Below are positions 17,858-26,448 of a DNA stretch of 54,289 nucleotides, piece after piece (positions within the stretch are counted from its first letter, which is position 1; every line of letters starts with the position of its first letter). This stretch comes from Acidobacteriota bacterium (GTDB lineage: Bacteria > Acidobacteriota > Terriglobia > Terriglobales > Acidobacteriaceae): NCBI GenBank assembly GCA_021804655.1, contig JAJZHE010000002.1, positions 1-54,289 of the forward strand, read 5' to 3'. The translations under genes and the position numbers were made by a program. A model generated the notes under the pieces. That model searched no databases. It had not been told where the DNA came from and saw only the letters and a list, made by a program, of their open reading frames with translations.

Positions 17858-18796
17858 ATGAAATCCATCTTCACACGTTTGCTGAGCGCTCTGCCTGTGG
17901 TGTGGCTGGTGGTCTCGCTTGTTTTTTTGCTCATTCATCTGGTCCCCGGCGATCCGGTGCAGCAGATGCTGGGCGACAGCGCGACCGCGGCGGATCTGGC
18001 GCGCCTGCGCCATCAGTATGGACTCGATCAGCCGCTCTGGGCGCAGTATCTTCACTACTGGCGCAATGTTCTGCATGGCAACTTCGGCCAGTCCATGCGC
18101 CTGCACGATTCGGTCCTGCACCTGATCCTCACGCGCTACCCATACACGCTTGCGCTTACCTTCTGCGCACTCGCGGTGGCCGTTCTGCTGGCCGTTCCCG
18201 CCGGAGTGCTGGCCGCGGTTCGTCGCGGCGGCTTCGTCGATCAGACCATTGGCCTGATCAGCCTCACCGGCCTCTCTGTGCCTGCCTTTGCGCTGGCTCC
18301 GCTGCTCATTCTTCTGTTTTCCATTCACCTTGGCTGGCTGCCTGTCTCCGGCGCCGGCGACGGCAGTTTGTGGCTTCCGCAGAACTGGCCATATCTCATT
18401 CTGCCGTCCTTTGGCATGGGCGCATCGCTGGCGGCGATTCTTACACGCGTCGTCCGTTCGTCGATGTTGGAGGAACTGAACCAGGACTACGTGCGCACGG
18501 CGCGCGCCAAGGGCTTGAGCGAGCGCAGAGTCGTCTATGGCCACGCGCTGCGCAATGCGCTGGTGCCGGTGGTCACCGTGCTTGGCCTGCAATTTGGCGC
18601 GCTGCTGGCCGGGGCGATTGTGACGGAAACCATCTTCAGTTGGCCGGGATTGGGTCGGCTGGTGGTCGCGGCGATCTCGGCGCGCGACTATGCGCTGGTG
18701 CAGGGTTCGCTGCTGTGCATCGGACTGAGTTATGTCGCCGTGAATCTGCTGACGGACATCGCCTATCGCTGGATGGATCCGCGCATGCGGAGCTGA
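17858..18796 (+). CDS. DppB/OppB-type ABC transporter permease (no partners nearby)
   Basis: A 312-residue inner-membrane permease with six predicted membrane helices. The N-terminal signature VSLVFLLIHLVPGDPVQQML and the inner-membrane coupling motif LNQDYVRTARAKGLSERRV are those of peptide/nickel/opine importers. Such importers normally need a DppC-type second permease, two ATPases and a binding protein. None is present: the next gene is a convergent peptidase and the upstream one is unrelated. ATG 17858 is used; a GTG at 17846 is in frame. The sequence looks intact. It may work with distant subunits or be a relic of a broken operon. Confidence 0.88.
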   Translation: MKSIFTRLLSALPVVWLVVSLVFLLIHLVPGDPVQQMLGDSATAADLARLRHQYGLDQPLWAQYLHYWRNVLHGNFGQSMRLHDSVLHLILTRYPYTLALTFCALAVAVLLAVPAGVLAAVRRGGFVDQTIGLISLTGLSVPAFALAPLLILLFSIHLGWLPVSGAGDGSLWLPQNWPYLILPSFGMGASLAAILTRVVRSSMLEELNQDYVRTARAKGLSERRVVYGHALRNALVPVVTVLGLQFGALLAGAIVTETIFSWPGLGRLVVAAISARDYALVQGSLLCIGLSYVAVNLLTDIAYRWMDPRMRS

Positions 18797-18843
18797 TGAG
18801 CCGTGCTGCGAGCGATGCCGCGCATGAGATTCCGCGTGGCGAT

Positions 18844-20187
18844 TCAGACGGCGGATTCACCGGTCTGCTCCTGCATGGTCTGCTCCTGCATGGTCTGTTC
18901 TAGCATGGCCTGTTCCAGCATGGCCTGTTCCAGCACGGCCAGTGTCAGCAGCAGTACGCGCTTCAGACCCAGCGTGCGATTCACTCCGCTGTACCACTCG
19001 GCGCGTGTATGCGCCGCGCCGCCGTCGCCGCCTGCTCCCATCGACAGCGCGGGAACCCCCAGCGCCAGAGGCAAGTTCGCGTCGGTCGATCCGAGCCGAA
19101 GATCGGTGCGAAGATGCAGATGGCGATCGACGGCGCGCAATGTCTCCATCAGGACTGAGGTCTGCGGCAGGCTGCCGGTTGGTCGGTCGCCAATCTTCTG
19201 AATCAGCATACGCAAAGGCTCAAACGTGCATCCCCGACGCTGTGCGGCGAGTTTAGCAGCGGCGTTGGCCGTCTCCACAGCGTCCTCCACCGCACGATGC
19301 AGAGCCACCTCCAGCCGCACCAACTCCGCTGTTTCAGTCGAGCGAAAGTCAACGGAAGCTGTCGCCGACTCCGGGATGCTGTTCACGCTGGTTCCACCGC
19401 TGATGGTGCCCAGGTTGAAGGTTGTTCGCGTCTGTTCGTCGAGCGCTGCTGCCTGCTCCAGACGCCTCATCGCATCGCACAGAGCCAGAATCGGATTGAC
19501 TGTGCCCGCGTCAGTAAAGCTGTGTCCACCGGGACCGGAGATGCGCACCTGAAATCGCCTGCTGCCCAGGGCATGTGTCACGGCTGACTCAGATCCGGCG
19601 CCATCCAGCACAATGTGGCTCACAATACGCTCACGAAAGGCGGCATATTGGTAGATATGACGGATGCCGCGCAGGTCGCCTTCCCCTTCTTCGCCCACAT
19701 TGCCTGCAACCCAGAGCGCAGCCTTCGGTTCAATGCCGGCCACGCGCATGGCCTGAACAACGGCCAGCATTCCAATCACACCGGCTCCGTTGTCACACGC
19801 TCCAGGAGCCTCCAGCCGATCCTCGCGCATCACCGGTTCCAACTGCGTCTCGATAGGGAAGACCGTGTCCAGATGCGCAGATAGAAGGACGACTCCGCTC
19901 TCTGTCCGTTCTGGCGAAGGAAACCGCGCCAGCACATTGCCTGCCGCATCGATGGAAATTTCTTCCATCCCCATCGCGGCAAAGCGCTCGGCCGTCCACG
20001 CCGCGCGCGCAGCCTCACCGAAGGGCGGCGCTGGAATCGCGACCAGCTCTGCCTGCTGGTGCAGCAGTTGCTGGTTCTGCAGGTGCAGCCAGTGAAAGGC
20101 TTCATGGACGGCGCGCTGCTCGGCCAGCGCCGTCACGCGTGCGAAGGCAGAGCTGGTGCCGCGCCGCATCCGCGATGGACGAATCAT
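18844..20187 (-). CDS. M20-family metallopeptidase
   Basis: A 447-residue zinc peptidase/deacylase of the M20 family (ArgE/DapE/CPG2/PepT group). Metal-binding and catalytic motifs are visible: SAHLDTVFP, CDNGAGVIG and VGEEGEGDL. A dimerisation domain (RISGPGGHSFTDAG...) and the C-terminal His in GGAAHTRAEW follow. The substrate cannot be assigned. The C-terminus ends in an unusual run of five-residue units (LEQAM, LEQTM, QEQTM) encoded by a 15-bp tandem repeat. The start ATG overlaps the truA stop by 4 bp (ATGA), so the two are translationally coupled. Confidence 0.9.
   Translation of the reverse strand: MIRPSRMRRGTSSAFARVTALAEQRAVHEAFHWLHLQNQQLLHQQAELVAIPAPPFGEAARAAWTAERFAAMGMEEISIDAAGNVLARFPSPERTESGVVLLSAHLDTVFPIETQLEPVMREDRLEAPGACDNGAGVIGMLAVVQAMRVAGIEPKAALWVAGNVGEEGEGDLRGIRHIYQYAAFRERIVSHIVLDGAGSESAVTHALGSRRFQVRISGPGGHSFTDAGTVNPILALCDAMRRLEQAAALDEQTRTTFNLGTISGGTSVNSIPESATASVDFRSTETAELVRLEVALHRAVEDAVETANAAAKLAAQRRGCTFEPLRMLIQKIGDRPTGSLPQTSVLMETLRAVDRHLHLRTDLRLGSTDANLPLALGVPALSMGAGGDGGAAHTRAEWYSGVNRTLGLKRVLLLTLAVLEQAMLEQAMLEQTMQEQTMQEQTGESAV
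18862..18936. repeat. 15-bp tandem repeat, five units, in the peptidase 3' end
   Basis: Five consecutive 15-bp units of the form GGTCTGCTCCTGCAT (the first two identical, the next three diverged to GGCCTGTTCCAGCAT). They stay in frame in the minus-strand M20 gene and encode five-residue blocks ending the protein. Confidence 0.9.
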
Positions 20188-21005
20188 TGTCCACGCTCCG
20201 TCCCGGTCTCGCTTGCCGGCTCGTCGTATTCCACAGAATGCAGAAACAGCCCGCAGGCCGGCGCCGTGGGACCGGCAGCCGCGCGCGACTGCGCAGCCAC
20301 AATTCCCGCCATGGCATCGGCGGCAAACTGCCCGCGCCCAATCTCCAGCATCGTTCCCACCAGGTTGCGCACCATGTGATGCAGAAATCCACTTCCGCGC
20401 ACGCGATAGACGAGCAGCTCTGAGGATTCGGCAGTCCACTCGCTGGAAAAGATGCGGCGTATCGTGCTTGCAGGTGCGCAGGCATCCTCCTGCTCGCGCA
20501 GCCGCAGGTCCGAGCGCAGTTCGGGATCATTAGCCGCAAAGGAGCGGAAATCCTGCTCGCCCACGACACTTTGCGCCGCAGACTGCATCGCGTCCAGCGC
20601 AAGCGGCCAGCGGCAGGCGTGCACATAGCGGGCAAGAAACGGCGAACAGAGTGTGCCGCGAAAGATGCGGTATTCGTAGGTCTTGGCGCGTGCCGAGTGG
20701 CGCGCATGAAAGGATGCGTCGGCGTGATGAGCAGCCAACACGCGAATCGATGAGGGCAAGATGCGATTCAAGGCACGCTTCAGATTGTCCTCTGGAATCG
20801 AGCTGGCAAGCGGGAAACTGGCCACCTGGCCCAGCGCATGCACTCCGGCATCGGTTCGCCCTGAGCCTTGCGGCAGCGGCGTCTCGCCGACGATCCGTCC
20901 CAGCGCCTGCTGCAGCTCACCCTGCACCGTCCGAAGTCCGGGCTGCACCTGCCAGCCGTAGTACTCCGTGCCGTCGTAGGTCAGTGTCAGTTTCCAGTTC
21001 TGCAT
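20184..21005 (-). CDS. truA: tRNA pseudouridine(38-40) synthase
   Basis: Isomerises U38-U40 in the tRNA anticodon stem. The 273-residue protein has the catalytic aspartate in GSGRTDAGVHALGQ (D52). It also has the N-terminal LTLTYDGTEYYGWQVQPG and the C-terminal FLHHMVRNLVGT, all standard for TruA. The start at 21005 has an AGGA motif upstream. The downstream M20 peptidase overlaps by 4 bp. A candidate promoter lies about 85 bp upstream. Confidence 0.95.
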   Translation of the reverse strand: MQNWKLTLTYDGTEYYGWQVQPGLRTVQGELQQALGRIVGETPLPQGSGRTDAGVHALGQVASFPLASSIPEDNLKRALNRILPSSIRVLAAHHADASFHARHSARAKTYEYRIFRGTLCSPFLARYVHACRWPLALDAMQSAAQSVVGEQDFRSFAANDPELRSDLRLREQEDACAPASTIRRIFSSEWTAESSELLVYRVRGSGFLHHMVRNLVGTMLEIGRGQFAADAMAGIVAAQSRAAAGPTAPACGLFLHSVEYDEPASETGTERGQ

Positions 21006-21342
21006 CGTGTTCCTGAAGGCAGTCTTTTCGTTGCCTGGTTGCGCGTCTCCAATTCCGTTATCGAGGACAGGTTTCTCCGGCTGACTCTTTGATTCTATGA
21101 TGAGGGTATCGGCGATCAAGGAAAGCGCTGAGCGCTGGATGTTTTCGCAAGGGAACGAATCGGCGCTCTGGCGCGTATAGCGTGGAAAGGGATTGCAAGA
21201 GATTCATCGCGGGCGCTTCAAGGCCGTCGACAGAATCAGAAATTGCGTCCATACAGGCAGTTGGCGCGTCTCATGGAAAGCGATCCGGCGTTGGCGCCAC
21301 AAAGTGTCAGTACGAATTGCCCAACAAAATGGGGAGAAGTGC
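21006..21342. other. 337-bp divergent spacer between truA and the TolC-like gene
   Basis: It holds the candidate truA promoter (separate entry). I see no open reading frame with coding character, no RNA gene and no clear promoter for the plus-strand gene other than a GGGGAG ribosome-binding site next to its start. Confidence 0.5.
21092..21119 (-). promoter_or_regulatory. candidate sigma-70-type promoter of truA-M20
   Basis: Read on the minus strand: TTGATC (21119-21114), 16 bp, then TAGAAT (21097-21092). This gives four and five matches to the two consensus hexamers. A start near 21085 would give a leader of about 80 bases. Confidence 0.4.
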
Positions 21343-23493
21343 ATGGATTGGTTGAAATTGAATCGAGTTTCCGCGCGAACCGGCCAGAGCGGCGCGTCAC
21401 GTACATCGCAGATCTACACAAAGAAAAGTGGCTCTCGCCTGCGGGTCACAGCCGTGGCGCTGCTGAGCCTGACGACGGCGATGCCGCCGAGTCTCTTTGC
21501 GCAGAATACAAAGCCGACGTCGGGAGACAAAATCTATAGCGATCTGCCGACTGCGCCGGCGCCTGCGCCGACGATTCCGCTTTTTCTGCGCAGCACCGGG
21601 GTCAACTACGGCAAGGCGCGGACCTTCTGGAACGATCTGCCGGGGCTGTATGCGCCGGTGCACGCGCCGCGGGCGAGCTTTATGAACTCTGTCCGGCTGG
21701 GCGACCTGATCAAGAACGGCAAGATTTATCTGAGCTTGAGTGACGCGCTGTCGCTGGCGCTGGAAAACAACTACGATCTGGCGATTGCGCGCTACAACCT
21801 GGACATCGCTGACACGGATATCCTGCGTGCTCGCGCCGGTGCGGTGCTGCTGGGCGCGCCGTCGGCGCTGGTCACCAATACGCTGGGCGGCGCTTCGCAG
21901 ACGCTGACGGCCACCGGCGGCGGGCCAGGCGGCAGCGCAGCCAGCGCGGCTACAGGCTTTGGCGGCATCTCGCAGTCGGCCGACGGCGCAGGTCCGCTGC
22001 CGGAGGCGAATATCGACCCGACCGTGACGACGACGGTGCAGCTTGAGCGCGCCAATCAGCCGCAGTCCAACATCCTGTTTTCCGATGGCAAAACCTCGCT
22101 GAATCAAAACACGGACCAGTACAACTTTGGATATAACCAGGGCTTCTTCTGGGGATCGCAGCTCCAGGTGACGGAGACCAACTCCCGCGTCACTTCGGAT
22201 AACCCATTCTTCCCATACAGCCCGCTGCTTACCTCGGTTTTCAAAGCGCAGCTCACGCAACATCTGCTGCAGGGCGCAGGCTGGTGGGTCAACCGTCGCC
22301 TGATTCAGGAATCGGTCTATGACCGTCGCCTCTCGGACTCCGGCTTTCGGCAGCAGGTGCTTTACACCGTCAATCAGGTGGAGAATATTTACTGGGCTGT
22401 GGTCGGCGCGTATCAGGATCTCCAGTCGAAGGAGCGCGCACTGCAGCAGAGTACGCAGGTTGCCTCCGACGACCGCAAGCAGCTTGCGATTGGCACGATG
22501 GCGCCGCTGGATGTGATCACCGCCGACTCCGCCGTAGCCACCGACAAGCAGGCGCTCATCACAGCGCAAAGCAATCTCGAATACCAGCAGTTGATTCTCA
22601 AGCAGGCGGTTGCCCGCAATCTCAATGATCCTGCCCTGACCAATGCGCAGATCATTCCGACGGATCGCGTGGACCTCACTCCGCTTCCGGAGGAGGCGCA
22701 GAGCGTGGATGATCTGGTGCAGACGGCATTCAGGCGTCGTCCTGAGCTGGAGCAGGCAACGCTTTCGCTGAAGAAGGATCAGATCACCCTGCGTGGCGCG
22801 CGCAATGGACTCCTTCCGCTGGTCGATGCGTATGCGTTTTACGGTTCAAGCGCACTCGGCGGTTCGCAAAGCCCGAATTGCAGTCTGGGATTTGGTCCAG
22901 GCGCGGCAACTTGTCCTCCCGGCACGTTTCCAACGATCCATACCACAACGACGCTCAATAACCTCTTCAACAGTTCCGCATCGGATAAAGGCGTCGGCTT
23001 CAACGTAACGATTCCGCTGGGCAACCGCGTGGCGCAGGCGCAGCAGTCGCGCGCGCAACTCGAATATCGCCAGGCGCAGCTTCGTCTGGAGCAGCTCTAC
23101 ACCCAGATTCGGATGCAGATCGTCAACCAGAAGTTTGCACTGGTCAACGATCGCGCAGCGGTCCAGGCGGCCGAAGCGACGCAGGTTCTCGACTCAGAGA
23201 GTCTGGACGACGAGCAGAAGAAGCTGAAACTGGGAGCTTCGACAACTGCGCTGGTCCTGCAACAGGTACGCAACCTGGCCACGGCGGAGGATAACCTGAC
23301 CGATGCGCGAGTGGTTTACGCCCGCGACCGGGCGGAGCTTTTCCAGTTGCTTGCCACAACGCTGGAGCACTACGGCATCAACATGCAGGATGCAACGACC
23401 GGCAACGTGGGCGCGCAGCCGCTGGTTCCGGGCCTGCGTCCGGCAAAGCCAAGCAAAGAGCCGACGCTGCCCTCGCCGGGTGGAATGCAGTAA
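21343..23493 (+). CDS. TolC-family outer-membrane efflux protein
   Basis: A 716-residue outer-membrane channel subunit. A long basic N-region precedes a hydrophobic signal (VTAVALLSLTTA...SLFAQ). Two OEP repeats follow, recognisable from KIYLSLSDALSLALENNYDLAIARYNL, the helical ALQQSTQVASDDRKQ...LDVITADSAVA hairpin and the second ELEQATLSLKKDQ...LRLEQLYTQIRMQ region. It is longer than E. coli TolC (about 490) because of a Gly/Ala-rich insertion around 185-235, a loop around 505-545 and a Pro-rich tail. No RND or MFP gene is adjacent, so its inner-membrane partner is unknown. ATG 21343 with GGGGAG 6 bases upstream. Each motif here is a fragment of the full protein and the fold assignment is firm. 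Confidence 0.88.
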   Translation: MDWLKLNRVSARTGQSGASRTSQIYTKKSGSRLRVTAVALLSLTTAMPPSLFAQNTKPTSGDKIYSDLPTAPAPAPTIPLFLRSTGVNYGKARTFWNDLPGLYAPVHAPRASFMNSVRLGDLIKNGKIYLSLSDALSLALENNYDLAIARYNLDIADTDILRARAGAVLLGAPSALVTNTLGGASQTLTATGGGPGGSAASAATGFGGISQSADGAGPLPEANIDPTVTTTVQLERANQPQSNILFSDGKTSLNQNTDQYNFGYNQGFFWGSQLQVTETNSRVTSDNPFFPYSPLLTSVFKAQLTQHLLQGAGWWVNRRLIQESVYDRRLSDSGFRQQVLYTVNQVENIYWAVVGAYQDLQSKERALQQSTQVASDDRKQLAIGTMAPLDVITADSAVATDKQALITAQSNLEYQQLILKQAVARNLNDPALTNAQIIPTDRVDLTPLPEEAQSVDDLVQTAFRRRPELEQATLSLKKDQITLRGARNGLLPLVDAYAFYGSSALGGSQSPNCSLGFGPGAATCPPGTFPTIHTTTTLNNLFNSSASDKGVGFNVTIPLGNRVAQAQQSRAQLEYRQAQLRLEQLYTQIRMQIVNQKFALVNDRAAVQAAEATQVLDSESLDDEQKKLKLGASTTALVLQQVRNLATAEDNLTDARVVYARDRAELFQLLATTLEHYGINMQDATTGNVGAQPLVPGLRPAKPSKEPTLPSPGGMQ

Positions 23494-23518
23494 CCGTCTG
23501 ACTTCGCTGCAAGAACAG

Positions 23519-23547
23519 ATGCCCGCGCCGATCATCGGTGCGGGCAT
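23519..23547 (+). terminator. Rho-independent terminator after the TolC-like gene
   Basis: A long inverted repeat, ATGCCCGC...GCGGGCAT with an inner CCGAT/ATCGG stem and a 1-base loop, is followed by TTT. It begins 25 bp after the stop codon. Confidence 0.8.
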
Positions 23548-23574
23548 TTTGCTGCGGAAGGATTGCGATCTGGC

Positions 23575-23619
23575 GATTCAGTGCTCGCAGATTCAGTGCT
23601 CGCAGAATCAGCGCTCGGC
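23575..23619. repeat. 15-bp tandem repeat, three units, at the aroA 3' end
   Basis: GATTCAGTGCTCGCA occurs twice perfectly and a third time diverged (GAATCAGCGCTCGGC). The third unit contains the aroA stop codon. On the minus strand every unit carries an in-frame TGA, so the array reads as successive stops after aroA. Confidence 0.88.
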
Positions 23620-24921
23620 GACGAAGTTCAGCATCTCAAAGAACTCCGGGAAGCTGATCGCCGCCGACTCCGAGCCGCGAATCAGCGTCTCTCCGCTGGC
23701 GCGCAGCGCGGCCACGCTGAAGGCCATGGCGATGCGATGGTCGCCGCCGGCGTCGATGATCGCTCCGTGCAGCGACTGCCCGCCGGGAACATCCAGTCCG
23801 TCTTCATGCTCGGTGACCTCGGCTCCCATGGCGCGCAGATTGGCGACCGTGAGCGCAATGCGGTCCGACTCCTTGACGCGCAACTCCTTCGCGTCGCGGA
23901 TGCGGATGCCGCCGCGAGAGTAGGGCGCGATGGCGGCCAGCACCGGCAGCTCGTCGATCAACTGCGCGGCGAGCGAGCCGCTGATCTCGGTTGTGCCGAT
24001 GCCCTCGACTGGCGCTGTAATCTGCACCGTCCCAACAAGCTCGGCGTTCTGCTCCTCCAGATGGAGGACGGCAATCTGCGCGCCAAAGGCAGTCAACGCG
24101 TCGAGCAGAGTGGCGCGCGTCGGGTTGAGACCGAGGCCGTCGATGAGCAACTGCGAGCCAGGAAACAACGCCGCTGCGCAGAGGAAAAACGCTGCGGAAG
24201 AGATGTCTCCGGGAACGGTGGCTTCCATGGCGGAGAGCGACTGCGGGCCGGTAACGGAGACGGCGTTCAAGCCGTTTTCCATGCTGCGCTCGATGCGTGC
24301 GCCGAAGGCGCGCAGTGCCAGTTCGCTGTGGTCGCGCGTGCGGATGGCTTCGCGGACGATGGTTGTGCCCGCTGTTTGCAGACCGGCAAGCAGGATCGAG
24401 GTCTTCACCTGTGCGCTGGGTACGGGCGTGGTGAAGTCGATGGGTCGCAAGGCTCCGCCGCGCAGGGTGAGCGGGGCGTGGCCGTCGGTGAGCGTGAGCG
24501 CGGCACCCATCTCGGTGAGCGGCTTGCGGATGCGCTCCATCGGGCGGCGCGAGAGTGACTCGTCGCCGATGAGCGTGAACTCGCCGGGCTGCGCGGCCAG
24601 CAGGCCGGAGAGCATACGCATGGTGGAGCCGGAGTTGCCGCAATCGAGCGGCGCGGCGGGCTGGCGCACCTGACCGCCGACGCCAGTGATCTCGACCGTG
24701 CCGTCTTCGAGACGGCTGACGCTGGCTCCAAGCTGCGTCATGCAGGCCAGCGTCGAGGCGCAGTCGGCTCCGGTGGAAAAGTTCTGAAAGCGCGAGACGC
24801 CGCGGGCAAAGGCGGCAAGCATGCCGTAGCGATGGCTGATGGATTTGTCGCCGGGCAGGCGGATGGAGCCAAAGATGTTCTGGGCGGGGCGAATCAGGCG
24901 TTCTGCGGTAGCAGTGTTCAC
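23608..24921 (-). CDS. aroA: 3-phosphoshikimate 1-carboxyvinyltransferase (EPSP synthase)
   Basis: Sixth step of the shikimate pathway (shikimate-3-phosphate plus PEP to EPSP). The 437-residue protein has the N-terminal LPGDKSISHRYGMLAAFA, the PEP-site LDCGNSGSTMRML and the C-terminal RVKESDRIA and GGDHRIAMAFSVAAL motifs. GTG 24921 is preferred: GGAG lies 5 bases upstream and the resulting length is normal. An ATG at 24981 would add 20 residues made of a 15-bp tandem repeat and would begin inside a dispersed repeat, so it is less likely. Both ends of the gene abut repeats. Confidence 0.93.
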   Translation of the reverse strand: MNTATAERLIRPAQNIFGSIRLPGDKSISHRYGMLAAFARGVSRFQNFSTGADCASTLACMTQLGASVSRLEDGTVEITGVGGQVRQPAAPLDCGNSGSTMRMLSGLLAAQPGEFTLIGDESLSRRPMERIRKPLTEMGAALTLTDGHAPLTLRGGALRPIDFTTPVPSAQVKTSILLAGLQTAGTTIVREAIRTRDHSELALRAFGARIERSMENGLNAVSVTGPQSLSAMEATVPGDISSAAFFLCAAALFPGSQLLIDGLGLNPTRATLLDALTAFGAQIAVLHLEEQNAELVGTVQITAPVEGIGTTEISGSLAAQLIDELPVLAAIAPYSRGGIRIRDAKELRVKESDRIALTVANLRAMGAEVTEHEDGLDVPGGQSLHGAIIDAGGDHRIAMAFSVAALRASGETLIRGSESAAISFPEFFEMLNFVAER

Positions 24922-24927
24922 GAAAAC

Positions 24928-24957
24928 TCCACGAGCATAGATTCCACGAGCATAGAT
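24928..24957. repeat. 15-bp tandem duplication just upstream of aroA
   Basis: TCCACGAGCATAGAT is present twice, perfectly, head to tail. It lies between the aroA start and dispersed-repeat copy A. Confidence 0.85.
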
Positions 24958-24977
24958 ATGGTCCAGTGTACCGAATG

Positions 24978-25111
24978 CCATTGCATGGAGCAGCCGCGCG
25001 CTTAGCGCGCCCCGGACGTTGGCTGCGCTCCCGACGGTCGAGGAGGCGCGGTGGTGGAGGACGCTGGTGAAGAGCAAAAGGCAGATTCCCGCAGGAAGGC
25101 GAACAAGAGAG
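24978..25111. repeat. dispersed intergenic repeat, copy A
   Basis: About 134 bp. It opens with a GCATGGAGCAGC segment and the hairpin GCGCGC-TTA-GCGCGC. The middle has GGACGTTGGCTGCGCTC and CGACGGTCG. It ends with CAGATTCCCGCAGGAAGGC and AACAAGAG, where TTCCC/GGAA forms a second (imperfect) hairpin. It shares this order of blocks with copies B and C in the same orientation. Confidence 0.85.
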
Positions 25112-25783
25112 CCGTTGCATGCAGCGTGCGCGCGGCCCTACATGGTGAAAGCCATCGTCACGGAAAACCGGGAAATTCCTTGACGCTGAAAGGCAGCCTG
25201 CGCTATCGTGCGGTTACTGACGCCGGTCGTGGTCAGCCTCTCGTTCGCCTGCTGATGCACGAGGATTGCAAGGTATCCATTTCTCCAGGTCATGTGCGGG
25301 GTCACGCTCACCGTGCCAATGTAAGTCATTTTGCCCTGGAAAATCTCGTCGAAAGGATACCCCTCTCCCATGCAAGTGCGATTGATCCCCCCCCAGCAAG
25401 TTTGTAGCCATTCTTTGCCTGGCTGGCCTTTGCCTGCGTTGCCCGCGCGCAGCAAACGCAATCTGCGCCGCAGGACGATGCATCTGCCAGAGTTGCCTGG
25501 CATAAAACCATGAAGAAAACCCCACTCCCAAAGCACGGATGCTTCACCGTGAAGTACCCCAGCACGCAATGGCAGGAGCGCCATGCACCACTGCGCCGAT
25601 CGCGCGCGGCGCAGCAATCCCGTACACAACCCGCGGCAACGCGACAAGTACCACGCGCCCGATCATCCGGGGCGAGATAAGCGTTCTCTATGACGCAACA
25701 CTGGAGGACGGCACAATCGGAGCCTCAATGACAGATGACTCGCTGGAAGGTTGTTGGAGTCGCAAAACATTGGAGGAAGCGAG
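25112..25783. other. 672-bp low-coding region between repeat A and the outer-membrane pair
   Basis: It contains the probable decayed barrel gene (25138-25565, minus). The remaining 25566-25783 shows no gene I can support. An 82-codon plus-strand frame ending at 25787 has no recognisable features. A strong GGAGGAAGCGAG ribosome-binding region serves the ATG at 25784. Confidence 0.5.
25138..25565 (-). pseudogene. frameshifted small secreted or outer-membrane protein remnant
   Basis: The minus strand has an N-terminal stretch from 25565 with a signal-like core (FFMVLCQATLADA), ending at KNGYKLAGGG. It then reaches a run of eight G (25387-25394 on the plus strand as C). The adjacent frame continues with DEIFQGKMTYIGTVSVTPHM, then WRNGYLAILVHQQANERL and a barrel-like C-terminus GISRFSVTMAFTM before a TAG. 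One extra G in the tract would join both parts into about 142 residues. The alternating hydrophobic pattern looks like true outer-membrane sequence and no gene lies on the other strand. It may be a decayed gene, a phase-variable one, or a sequencing indel. Confidence 0.4.
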
Positions 25784-26425
25784 ATGAAAATCCCATTGCT
25801 TCGGTGCTTACTTCTGGGGTTTGCTTTTGCAACGATGAACTTCGCAGTTGCACAGACGGATGTTGGCCTCAGTGTGTACGGAGCCTTCAATGGCATTGCC
25901 AGAACCACAGTCGACTCCTACGGGGATGAATATTTACGCCCTGCCAACGCTGCGGGAGGAATGCTGGAATTCCGTCACATTCACAGTCCATGGGTTGGCT
26001 TCGAAGCGACCTATTCACTCAATCGCGCCAACCAGCGCTATGTGTACGCAATTTTCGGACCCACATCAACTTCAGGATATGGGACCGGCTTTTATTCCTT
26101 ATCTGCGTATGCTCATGAATTCACCGGCGACTGGATCGTCTCCAACCACCTCACAAAGTCGGTGCTTCTCTTTGCTCTTGCCGGCGCCGGTGTCCAGATC
26201 ACAGCGCCCTCCAGCAGCCCGAGCGGTTCGCAGACCGCGACATCGTCAACTCCGAGTTACATCTACGGCTTCGGAGCCGACTGGCAGATGCTCCGACACA
26301 TCGGCCTGCGTGCCCAGTATCGCGGAGATATCCATAAGGCGCCGCAGATCGACACGCAACTGAATTCTCCTAACTCATTCATCCATACCGCCGAGCCGAT
26401 GGTGGGAGTCTATTACCGATTTTGA
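25784..26425 (+). CDS. outer-membrane beta-barrel protein, first of two paralogues
   Basis: A 213-residue protein with a signal peptide (MKIPLLRCLLLGFAFATMNF..., cleavage near VAQ) and a barrel-like mature part ending in MVGVYYRF, a classical C-terminal aromatic sorting signal. Blocks shared with the next gene include GGMLEFRHI, SPSGSQTATSSTPSYIYGFG and LRHIGLRAQYRGDIHK. The fold resembles OmpW/OmpA-barrel-size proteins of eight strands; the ligand is unknown. The start at 25784 has a strong GGAGGAAG site. The next paralogue starts 23 bp after its stop, so the two are co-transcribed. Confidence 0.8.
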   Translation: MKIPLLRCLLLGFAFATMNFAVAQTDVGLSVYGAFNGIARTTVDSYGDEYLRPANAAGGMLEFRHIHSPWVGFEATYSLNRANQRYVYAIFGPTSTSGYGTGFYSLSAYAHEFTGDWIVSNHLTKSVLLFALAGAGVQITAPSSSPSGSQTATSSTPSYIYGFGADWQMLRHIGLRAQYRGDIHKAPQIDTQLNSPNSFIHTAEPMVGVYYRF

Positions 26426-26448
26426 AGGCGATGTGCAGGGAGGGAACG

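Noticed and set aside
24921-24981. ATG at 24981 as the aroA start
   Set aside because: It would begin inside dispersed repeat A and add a tandem-repeat-encoded segment. GTG 24921 has a good ribosome-binding site and gives normal length.
25539-25787. 82-codon plus-strand frame whose stop overlaps the barrel gene start (ATGA)
   Set aside because: The overlap looks like coupling, but the peptide has no recognisable fold or motif and its start has no ribosome-binding site. I treat it as chance.
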